Below, piece after piece: positions 1-6,120 of a stretch of 26,560 nucleotides of DNA. This stretch comes from a virus. The first letter of the stretch is position 1, and every line of letters starts with the position of its first letter. The stretch is taken from the IMG/VR virus record IMGVR_UViG_3300048021_000334, positions 1 through 26,560 of that record; one strand, written 5' to 3'. The translations under genes and the position numbers were made by a program. The notes under the pieces are model-generated. The model had not been told where the DNA came from, did no database searches, and saw only the letters and a list, made by a program, of their open reading frames with translations.

Positions 1-715
1 GCTTAACACTTTCAGTAGATCCTGCTACTGCTAATTGCAAGCATTTTTCATAATCATATTCTTTTGTAAGGGCATATACAAAGGCAGCTATAAAACAATC
101 TCCAGCTCCAGTGACATCTGATACTTCGACATTTTCTACAGGAATCTTAAACTGCTCATTGTCTATTGTAGCATCTACTGTATGTCCTGCATCAGTAGTA
201 ATAATATTACCTTGCCATTCGTCAAACTCAAACTTAGTGTATTCACTGTTGTTTGGTTTAACTATCCAAGCACCTTCATAATTGAATGCGTAACGTTTTG
301 GATCTACAATTACTTTAGGTCCTTGACTGTTAATGTGTGCAATAATTTGTTTCGCATTGTCTAGTACACCTTTGTCGTAATCACTTAGAATAACATAGTT
401 ATACTCAGAGAAATCACTACGTAATACATTTGCTAGTACTGCATTTGAATCTGCATCTCTATCATCATCTATACGTGTAATATAATGTCCGTCACAAACA
501 ATACGTGTCTTTACACTAAGTGGTTGTTTTGTTTCAAACAGTGTAACGTCTACACCTAAACTTTTTAAATTTTTGTATACAAGTCCAGCGCCGCCTAGTG
601 ATTCTTTTTCTTCTTGATAAGTTACAACAGGCACAGGCGCTTCGGGACTAATTCTTGAACTAGTACCATACACATATTTGTCAATTATGACGTCACCTAA
701 AACTAATACTTTCAT
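1..715 (-). CDS. hldE: Heptose-7-phosphate kinase-like protein (HldE N-terminal / RfaE1 type), partial
   Basis: This ribokinase-fold sugar kinase is open to the left window edge, with 238 codons visible. Near the N-terminus it has LGDVIIDKYVYG followed by SRISPEAPVPVV. That pairing is characteristic of the kinase domain of HldE, which phosphorylates D-glycero-D-manno-heptose-7-phosphate for ADP-heptose synthesis. A GGAG motif lies near residue 41. The catalytic DVTGAGDCF motif lies near residues 200-208, where PfkB-family kinases carry the anion hole and base. The C-terminus is off the window, so a fused nucleotidyltransferase half cannot be excluded. However, a separate nucleotidyltransferase is encoded at 23342. 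The ATG at 715 has its own sigma70-like promoter. The family is secure; heptose as substrate is inferred from the motif and could be another sugar phosphate. Confidence 0.82.
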   Translation of the reverse strand, partial: MKVLVLGDVIIDKYVYGTSSRISPEAPVPVVTYQEEKESLGGAGLVYKNLKSLGVDVTLFETKQPLSVKTRIVCDGHYITRIDDDRDADSNAVLANVLRSDFSEYNYVILSDYDKGVLDNAKQIIAHINSQGPKVIVDPKRYAFNYEGAWIVKPNNSEYTKFEFDEWQGNIITTDAGHTVDATIDNEQFKIPVENVEVSDVTGAGDCFIAAFVYALTKEYDYEKCLQLAVAGSTESVK

Positions 716-722
716 ATCTTAT

Positions 723-751
723 ATTATACTTTCTTTTGGACTATTAGTCAA
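723..751 (-). promoter_or_regulatory. Sigma70-like promoter for the heptose-kinase gene
   Basis: On the minus strand the -35 TTGACT (751-746) and a perfect -10 TATAAT (728-723) are separated by 17 bp. The -35 lies in the last codons of the Nudix gene. The -10 ends seven bases before the ATG at 715, so transcription should start at or next to the start codon. No Shine-Dalgarno sequence stands at a useful distance. Confidence 0.7.
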
Positions 752-1178
752 GTAAATTTATGACATCAAAAACAGTTTTTAATTTTGTAAGATTTACTTT
801 TTTGCTTAGTGTATTTTGTAGGCCGAAATGTAACGGCTTTGGCCATTTGCTAAAACTACACCAGCTGTAGCCATCGTGTTCAGAATTTAATTTAGGAATA
901 AACTCTTTGTCGACTAAACAAAGATATGTATGAAATTTAAATCTAGTATCGTTAGATACAAAGGTTTCTAACGGAATAGTTTTTTTGATTTCAACTTTTC
1001 CTATTTCTTCTTCAATTTCTCGTCTAAGGCCTTCCCACGGTGTTTCAATACCTTCGTTAGTGCCACCAACCAAACCCCATACATCTTTGTGCTTCCCGTT
1101 TGCGCGATGCAAAAACAAGAACCTTTTAGAATCAAGAGAATATAATAATGCTCCACTGCATATGATTTGATTGTTCAT
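744..1178 (-). CDS. Nudix hydrolase
   Basis: This 144-residue protein has an almost canonical Nudix box: G39, five residues, E45, seven residues, then R53-E54 and E57-E58 with G60. The box binds the metal ions that hydrolyse nucleoside diphosphates linked to another moiety. The substrate cannot be read from the sequence. Dinucleotides, oxidised dNTPs, ADP-ribose or nucleotide-sugars are all possible. The gene lies 13 bp after gp15 and just before the heptose-kinase gene on the same strand. A role in nucleotide-sugar turnover is therefore possible but unproven. There is no clear Shine-Dalgarno sequence, so it is probably translated from the gp14-gp15 late transcript. The length is typical of a stand-alone Nudix domain. 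Confidence 0.88.
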   Translation of the reverse strand: MNNQIICSGALLYSLDSKRFLFLHRANGKHKDVWGLVGGTNEGIETPWEGLRREIEEEIGKVEIKKTIPLETFVSNDTRFKFHTYLCLVDKEFIPKLNSEHDGYSWCSFSKWPKPLHFGLQNTLSKKVNLTKLKTVFDVINLLD

Positions 1179-1191
1179 ATATGTAGTTATA

Positions 1192-2622
1192 TTAGAAGTT
1201 TAAACTCCAAGTGCCGTTTGGATATTCGCCTTCGAACGAAAGTAACCAGTCATTACCATCAAACTTGTATTGCACTCCGGTGTTTAAATTTGTTGTGTAT
1301 AATGTACCGTATACACTAAGGTCAACGTCTGCATCAAATATAATAGTCCATTTAGATCCATCCCATTCAACTATATCATTAGCATTTGCTATAAAGTCTG
1401 TATTGTCAGAATTTTTCCAAGCATCAGAGCCGTCGTTGTTTTTGGCATCTCCAATATCGCCTAATAATAATATTCTAGGATTGCCTGATAGTCCTAATGA
1501 TTGTGGATTTGATTTTGTAGGATCTATAATATAATCAATTTTATTTCTAGCACCTACTTCACTTGTTATTAGTGAATCTGTTGGGATAGTATCTTCATCC
1601 CAGGAAACTGTAGCTTCTGTTTCGTCTAGTGGATTAATTGCAAGCGAACCAATAACATCAAAAGCCATATCTGCTCTAGTGAGCCTTACTTGTGTAATTC
1701 CATCTACAAACTTTTGAGGGAATGCTAATAAAAATTCGGGCCAAGATTTGCCGCCAACATTTCCCTTGTCAATTAATTTAATTGAATTATTAAGAACTAA
1801 TAGGCTTGTATTTTTGTAGTTAGTTGGGCCAACACTTAGTCTAGTTTGTGTAGTTTCCCAATATGCTTCTGTTTTTCCTCTTTGCAGATCACCGTTTTCG
1901 TCAACATAAATCTTTGTACTAATATTAGCTGCATCATCAAGGTCGTCAATTTCACCACCTTGGAATACTCTACTAATAACATCAGTAACAATACCTAAAC
2001 GTTTAACTTTAGTAGGTGGACTAATATAAATTGGTGTTGTAAAAGTTAATGAACCTACATCAATCTCTGAATCAGTTCCTGTAGGAATACTTCTTGAACT
2101 CCAAGAAATGGTATCTAAATTAACAACACTTAAACTGGTCCAGTCAAGATAATTATCAGTAGTTTGTATTTCTAAACTTGGATTAAACAACATTAGAACT
2201 TGTTCCATAATTTGTAACTTTTGTTCTGTATTTGTAGTCCAAATATCAACATTTACTGATAACGTATACGGAGTAGGCATTAATCGTTCAACAGTATAGT
2301 TTTTACCATCTGTATTTAGGTACTCGTTATTTTCTTCGTCATATGCTCTTTCTCTAATATGTGCTTTACTAACATAACTAGAGTCGCTTGTACGACTTCT
2401 GTCCATTTCTAAACCAGTAACATAAATTCCCATTCTTGGCGCACTAGGAATTTTATTTTCAGAATTGTCTCTTAAAATACTTCCAACTTGCCTAGTAATA
2501 TCACCGTACGTTATAGGAACTGTTGTTAATTGTCCTTTGCCGTCTTGGTAAGAAAACCCGCTCATCATTCTAATCATTTGAGTAAGGTAACGTCTTATTT
2601 GTCCATCATAAAAATGTTGCAT
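1192..2622 (-). CDS. gp15: T4 gp15-like tail completion and sheath stabiliser protein
   Basis: This 476-residue protein has a first half that follows T4 gp15. It starts MQHFYDGQIRRYLTQ (T4: MFGYFYNSSFRRYA). It then has VPITYGDI, a PRMGIYVTGLE segment, MPTPYTLSVNVDIWT and a QIMEQVLMLFNP segment, in the same order as T4. In T4, gp15 forms the ring that caps the sheath and tube and joins the tail to the neck. The protein is much longer than T4 gp15 (about 270 residues). Its extra C-terminal half carries small Trp/Gly modules near residues 416-428 and 438-465 (for example YKFDGNDWLLSF) that resemble segments in gp14 and gp18. The ATG overlaps the gp14 stop in a TAATG junction, implying translational coupling. 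Confidence 0.88.
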   Translation of the reverse strand: MQHFYDGQIRRYLTQMIRMMSGFSYQDGKGQLTTVPITYGDITRQVGSILRDNSENKIPSAPRMGIYVTGLEMDRSRTSDSSYVSKAHIRERAYDEENNEYLNTDGKNYTVERLMPTPYTLSVNVDIWTTNTEQKLQIMEQVLMLFNPSLEIQTTDNYLDWTSLSVVNLDTISWSSRSIPTGTDSEIDVGSLTFTTPIYISPPTKVKRLGIVTDVISRVFQGGEIDDLDDAANISTKIYVDENGDLQRGKTEAYWETTQTRLSVGPTNYKNTSLLVLNNSIKLIDKGNVGGKSWPEFLLAFPQKFVDGITQVRLTRADMAFDVIGSLAINPLDETEATVSWDEDTIPTDSLITSEVGARNKIDYIIDPTKSNPQSLGLSGNPRILLLGDIGDAKNNDGSDAWKNSDNTDFIANANDIVEWDGSKWTIIFDADVDLSVYGTLYTTNLNTGVQYKFDGNDWLLSFEGEYPNGTWSLNF

Positions 2623-3995
2623 TATAAATCTGCCTTAGGCCTAAGCACATTGCTGAGGCTTTGTCGTTGCGCTTCTCTGTTGTTATACAATATAACTTCC
2701 CATTGTCCTGTATATTTAACTGTAGATTGTGCACCGTTTACAACAGGCAAATTAATTACAGCCTTACCATTGCCATCATCAGTTATCATATCAGGATAGT
2801 CTGCAATTACAAATCCGTCTTCAACTACTTTATATTTTAATACTAGATATAATGCAGTAACCGGATAATCAAATTCTGTAGTAAATGTAGTATCACCTTC
2901 TGTAAGAATTTTAAAATCACTAATGACTCTTTCATTATATGTGAAAGCAGTATTATTTACAAAAGAAGTTTTCTGTGTTAATCTATCATTACTATTAGTC
3001 ATTGTCATACGTACTGCATCCTGTACTTTAACCCATCTAGTGCCGTCATATCTAAACATACGTTTAGGTAAAAAGTCAGTGCGTAAAAAGTAATCTCCAA
3101 CACCAGGACTATTTGGAAATTGTATTCCGTGACCAAACGATTCACCATTAGGTGCACCGTCTTCGCCTAATAAGTATCCGTCATATCCAGGTTTAGCAGG
3201 ATGTGTTGTAACAGTTTCGCTACCTACCTTCTCAACTTCAACATTACCGTCGGTGTCTGTATTAAGGGTATAATAGTGTCCTACATCATAACCACTTTTT
3301 CCAGCATCTGCTTCTGCTTGTTCTAAAACTGCATCATTAATTTGCATTTCTTTTTCGTATGTAGAAAGTAAGTCTCTTAATGTTGTGCCGTTGTCGTTAT
3401 CTTCTTCTGCAGGTAAATCTAATATTTCTTTAAATTCTTGTGAATCTACTATTTGTTTTAATTTTAATCTATACAAGTGTGGATACCAAGTGGGTGAAAA
3501 TCCTTCACTAGCACGATTGACATCTTCAATTACATAAAATCTTTTTAGTGCTAGTGCATAATCATTAGCAGCATATTCATCTTTTTGATGCGGCAATTCA
3601 ATAACATCACCGCTCATAATTTTTCTACCAAGCGTTTTTACACTACTATTAATAGGAATAGTCATAAACAATGTGTCATTATCTAAAAACATACCAAACT
3701 GTGATAGGTTAAAATCAACGTCTTGCACATTATAAATTCCACGCATTGTGTAAATGTTTGGATCATACTTTCTATCTCTGTTTTCTAAAAACAACAAATC
3801 TTGTATGTTAGTTTCTTTTACAGCGTCATAGCGAGGCTGATCAGCAGTTGCTGATGCTTCGTCTGGGTTTTCAGGACCTAAGTACTTGTGAATATTAATA
3901 TCAGTACCACCAACGGTAAACATTTCTGTGATCTGTCGATCTAGAAATTCATAATCCTTACCCTTTTCTGGTTTATATAAACTTAATCTTGGCAT
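2622..3995 (-). CDS. gp14: T4 gp14-like neck protein
   Basis: This 457-residue protein starts at MPRLSLYKPEKGKDYEFLD. Similarity to T4 gp14 is spread in order: LLFLENRDRKY, a FNLSQFGMFLDNDTLFMTI segment, GRKIMSGDVIELPH and RFYVIEDVNRASEGFSP. These match the gp14 pattern of LIFGEDLKNKF, FFSNFGMQVQD and GDLIYFP. In T4, gp14 works with gp13 to complete the neck. A C-terminal insertion near residues 295-325 contains GVGDYFLRTD and RYDGTRWVKV, a module also seen in gp18. The start at 3995 is chosen because it lies exactly five bases after a minus-strand TAAATA. Upstream in-frame codons would run into gp13. An ATG at 4001 is two codons earlier but overlaps the promoter. Confidence 0.82.
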   Translation of the reverse strand: MPRLSLYKPEKGKDYEFLDRQITEMFTVGGTDINIHKYLGPENPDEASATADQPRYDAVKETNIQDLLFLENRDRKYDPNIYTMRGIYNVQDVDFNLSQFGMFLDNDTLFMTIPINSSVKTLGRKIMSGDVIELPHQKDEYAANDYALALKRFYVIEDVNRASEGFSPTWYPHLYRLKLKQIVDSQEFKEILDLPAEEDNDNGTTLRDLLSTYEKEMQINDAVLEQAEADAGKSGYDVGHYYTLNTDTDGNVEVEKVGSETVTTHPAKPGYDGYLLGEDGAPNGESFGHGIQFPNSPGVGDYFLRTDFLPKRMFRYDGTRWVKVQDAVRMTMTNSNDRLTQKTSFVNNTAFTYNERVISDFKILTEGDTTFTTEFDYPVTALYLVLKYKVVEDGFVIADYPDMITDDGNGKAVINLPVVNGAQSTVKYTGQWEVILYNNREAQRQSLSNVLRPKADL

Positions 3996-4000
3996 ACACA

Positions 4001-4021
4001 TATTTATCGAAACGATAAATA
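4001..4021. promoter_or_regulatory. Palindromic divergent late promoter pair between gp14 and gp13
   Basis: A perfect 9-bp inverted repeat, TATTTATCG AAA CGATAAATA, puts the same CGATAAATA element on both strands. TAAATA is the core of the T4-type late -10 box (TATAAATA), read by a gp55-like late sigma. The plus copy (4013-4021) leaves an 18-bp gap with an AGAGGA Shine-Dalgarno before gp13. The minus copy ends five bases before the gp14 ATG at 3995, with no Shine-Dalgarno. Confidence 0.7.
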
Positions 4022-4039
4022 CTATACAGAGGAACGTAT

Positions 4040-4795
4040 ATGACACTAGCAACGCAAAAACAAGAAATATTTGATTACGTACATACCTTCTTAGGCGGTG
4101 GTATGGTTGACGTTGAACTTGACCCCGTACATTATGAAACAGCTTTAACAAAGGCATTAACTCGTTTTAGACAGCGTAGTGATAATTCAGTTGAAGAAAG
4201 TTACTTGTTTATGCCAACAGTGCTTGACCAGAACACATATACATTACCAAACGAAGTTGTAGAGGTTCGACAGATATTCCGTAGGTCAATAGGCTCACGT
4301 AGTGGAGGCGGCGATGGCGGCACATTATTTGAACCATTTAATATGGCATATACAAATACGTATTTGTTAGCAAGTTCTAATCTAGGAGGACTAGCAACAT
4401 ATGATATGTTCAGTCAATACCAAGAACTAGTAGGAAGAATGTTTGGATCGTTTATTGAATTCAAATGGAATACTTCTACAAAGCAATTAACAATTCTACA
4501 GCGACCAAGAGCAGAAGAAAATCTTATGCTGTATTGCTACAATTATCGTCCTGATACTGAACTATTAAATGATTACATTGTTAAGCAATGGATTAAAGAT
4601 TATACCTTAGCAGCTTGTAAATTTATGCTAGGTGAAGCACGTTCAAAGTTTGCTACTATTGCAGGTCCACAAGGTGGGTCAACACTAAATGGCGACAGTC
4701 TGAAAGCAGAAGCACAAAGTGAAATGGAAAAACTAGAACAAGAAGTAAGTCAACAAGTTACAGGCGGAGTTGGCTACGGATTTACAATAGGCTAA
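4040..4795 (+). CDS. gp13: T4 gp13-like neck protein
   Basis: This 251-residue protein strongly resembles marine T4-like gp13. It opens TLATQKQEIFDYVHTFLGGG, continues VDVELDPVHYETALTKAL, RFRQRSDNSVEESY and LPNEVVEVRQIFRRSIG, and ends in a Gln/Glu-rich helix followed by a Gly-rich tail. With gp14 it forms the collar that closes a DNA-filled head and receives the tail. The start is supported by AGAGGA at 4028-4033, six bases before the ATG. It is transcribed divergently from gp14, its structural partner, out of one palindromic promoter, which would keep the two proteins co-expressed. It is shorter than T4 gp13 (about 309 residues), as is usual for marine relatives. Confidence 0.9.
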   Translation: MTLATQKQEIFDYVHTFLGGGMVDVELDPVHYETALTKALTRFRQRSDNSVEESYLFMPTVLDQNTYTLPNEVVEVRQIFRRSIGSRSGGGDGGTLFEPFNMAYTNTYLLASSNLGGLATYDMFSQYQELVGRMFGSFIEFKWNTSTKQLTILQRPRAEENLMLYCYNYRPDTELLNDYIVKQWIKDYTLAACKFMLGEARSKFATIAGPQGGSTLNGDSLKAEAQSEMEKLEQEVSQQVTGGVGYGFTIG

Positions 4796-4825
4796 AAACC
4801 CCACACGTTAACGCTAACTTTTTAT

Positions 4826-4838
4826 TATACTGTAAATA
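4826..4838 (+). promoter_or_regulatory. Possible promoter (TATACT/TAAATA) before the small gene at 4865
   Basis: TATACT (4826-4831) overlaps a short run into TAAATA (4833-4838) in the gap after gp13. No convincing -35 hexamer lies at normal spacing, so a late-type element is more likely than a sigma70 site. The promoter call is weak. Confidence 0.35.
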
Positions 4839-4864
4839 CATATACAGCAATAGGAGGTCCCACA

Positions 4865-5119
4865 ATGTGCAGTCCATTTGTACGTAAAGAAGCCAACAGA
4901 TACTTTTGGATAGTCAAAGGTCATCTCATCCCCCGACAAGAGCCAGATCATATTGTAGAAAGTTATTATGATAACTATTTCAAACGTTTGTGGAATAATG
5001 AATCAGGATGTATAGAACTATATGAAGCAGGCTTTGAAAAGGCTTGGAAAGAACGTGAAGCAGAAATTTTTAACGAAGATATCAAAAAAGTTGCTGTTTT
5101 GGGCGGACACTACGATTAA
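4865..5119 (+). CDS. Hypothetical small protein, 84 aa
   Basis: I do not recognise this family. The protein is 84 residues, rich in charged and aromatic residues (YFWIVKGH, ESYYDNYFKRLW, EKAWKEREAE), with a predicted helical middle and no signal peptide, membrane segment or metal motif. It is supported as a real gene by a near-perfect Shine-Dalgarno AGGAGGT at 4852-4858, six bases before the ATG. It also fits neatly between gp13 and the promoter of the nucleotide kinase. It could be a small early or late regulator, but nothing in the sequence shows function. Confidence 0.6.
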   Translation: MCSPFVRKEANRYFWIVKGHLIPRQEPDHIVESYYDNYFKRLWNNESGCIELYEAGFEKAWKEREAEIFNEDIKKVAVLGGHYD

Positions 5120-5122
5120 CGG

Positions 5123-5151
5123 TTGACAACCACTACAAACTACGCTATACT
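5123..5151 (+). promoter_or_regulatory. Sigma70-like promoter for the P-loop kinase gene
   Basis: A consensus -35 TTGACA (5123-5128) and -10 TATACT (5146-5151) are separated by exactly 17 bp and lie 28 bp before the GTG start at 5180. This looks like an early promoter read by host RNA polymerase, set inside a region of late genes. Confidence 0.8.
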
Positions 5152-5179
5152 ACACATAAAATCTATTAAGGAGTAATTT

Positions 5180-5740
5180 GTGTTACCAAAGCTATTAGTT
5201 GTAGGCCACGGCCGTCACGGCAAAGATACTGTATGTGAGATGTTAGAAACATATGGTTATAAATTTAAATCGTCATCAAAATTTTGTTCAGAACTTTTTA
5301 TTTTTAATGATCTAAAAGACCAATACGGTTATGCCGATGAAGAAGAATGTTATGCAGATAGACATAATCATCGGTCTGAATGGTACAATATGATACACGG
5401 TTATTGCAGTGACGATTTAGCTAAACTAGGACGCAACTTGTTTGCGAAACACGATATCTATTGTGGTCTAAGAAATAGACGAGAATTTTTTGCAATGCAA
5501 AATGAAGAAATTTTTGACTATGCTATTTGGGTAGACCGGTGCGATCATTTACCTACAGAAGATCCTAGTTCAATGAGTATTGAGCAATGGATGTGTGATT
5601 ACACAATTGACAATAATGGCGACTTGGTCCGTTTAGAAAAAAATGTAGATATACTAATTAAAACTATTTTTAAAAATCAGGGACTAGGTCTCCCTGTTTC
5701 CACGCAACTCCCTCTTTTTGAAGAGTTCGCTGACAGTTAG
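5180..5740 (+). CDS. P-loop (deoxy)nucleotide monophosphate kinase-like protein
   Basis: This 186-residue protein has an N-terminal P-loop, G9-HGRH-G14-K15-D16-T17, preceded by the hydrophobic strand LLVV. GKDT after a beta strand is the signature of small phage nucleotide kinases of the T4 gp1 (dNMP kinase)/adenylate-kinase-like group. These supply dNTP precursors. The segment GRNLFAKHDIYCGLRNRREF could serve the lid and base-binding region, and VDRCDHLP follows a later core strand. The exact nucleotide cannot be assigned. Translation starts at GTG 5180, backed by AAGGAG at 5168-5173, six bases upstream. The sigma70-like promoter fits early expression. The 3' end overlaps the convergent HNH-like gene by 71 bp. 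Confidence 0.72.
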   Translation: MLPKLLVVGHGRHGKDTVCEMLETYGYKFKSSSKFCSELFIFNDLKDQYGYADEEECYADRHNHRSEWYNMIHGYCSDDLAKLGRNLFAKHDIYCGLRNRREFFAMQNEEIFDYAIWVDRCDHLPTEDPSSMSIEQWMCDYTIDNNGDLVRLEKNVDILIKTIFKNQGLGLPVSTQLPLFEEFADS

Positions 5741-6005
5741 CACAAATAGTTTTTAAATTATTAGGCCGACAATTATTTAAATCTCCGTCTATGTGAAACA
5801 CATTAAACTGTTCAGGGTGCCTACTATGGTACCCGCATTTTTCACAAGCGTCTTTTTTCTCGTATCCTTTTTGTTTCCACTTAGGAATACCGTGCCCTAG
5901 GCCTTTACGTAAACAAGTTTCACATAGTCTACGATAGTAAGTTTTCTTACCTTTTTTATAGTTTACAGCGGCAGGACGTTGTCCGCACTTGCATAATGGT
6001 CTCAT
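5670..6005 (-). CDS. Small zinc-binding HNH-like protein
   Basis: This 111-residue protein has paired cysteines C5/C7 and C28-x2-C31, then C54-x2-C57 and C88-x2-C91. The middle FHIDGDLNNCRPNNLKTIC is the His-Asp...Asn-Asn...Asn-Leu pattern of an HNH or HNH-like fold with H71 as candidate catalytic residue. Very similar small proteins are common in marine T4-like phages. They may be free-standing nicking endonucleases or non-catalytic zinc proteins. A minus-strand GCTAAATA ends four bases before the ATG, and there is no Shine-Dalgarno sequence, so it seems to be its own late unit. It converges on and overlaps the kinase gene. Confidence 0.75.
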   Translation of the reverse strand: MRPLCKCGQRPAAVNYKKGKKTYYRRLCETCLRKGLGHGIPKWKQKGYEKKDACEKCGYHSRHPEQFNVFHIDGDLNNCRPNNLKTICANCQRTLQKEGVAWKQGDLVPDF

Positions 6006-6009
6006 ACTG

Positions 6010-6017
6010 TATTTAGC
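6010..6017 (-). promoter_or_regulatory. Late-type promoter element GCTAAATA before the HNH-like gene
   Basis: Read on the minus strand, GCTAAATA (6017-6010) is followed by four bases and then the ATG at 6005. The same GCTAAATA variant precedes gp18 and gp19. Confidence 0.5.
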
Positions 6018-6072
6018 TCACCTTTTTGGCCCCTTTTTTAGGTGGTTAAACACCCCAATTCTTTCATTGCCT

Positions 6073-6080
6073 GCTAAATA
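6073..6080 (+). promoter_or_regulatory. Late-type promoter element GCTAAATA for gp18
   Basis: GCTAAATA lies 40 bp before the gp18 ATG. The predicted leader carries an AGGAG Shine-Dalgarno (6108-6112) eight bases from the start codon, as expected for a highly translated sheath gene. Confidence 0.6.
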
Positions 6081-6120
6081 CAAGTAGCAAAATTACAATC
6101 GTAAACTAGGAGAACGACAA

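Noticed and set aside
182-364. 60-residue plus-strand frame at the left edge
   Set aside because: It is antisense to the kinase gene, whose catalytic motifs lie in the other strand.
1211-1534. 107-residue plus-strand frame inside gp15
   Set aside because: It has no Shine-Dalgarno sequence or promoter, its composition reflects the reverse strand of gp15, and that gene is well supported.
3996-4157. Upstream in-frame extension of gp14 to 4157
   Set aside because: It would overlap the gp13 coding region and the shared promoter. The conserved protein begins at MPRLSL, and 3995 fits the promoter spacing.
4796-4824. Terminator after gp13 (GTTA/TAAC followed by TTTTT)
   Set aside because: The stem is only four base pairs and overlaps a self-complementary GTTAAC, too weak to call.
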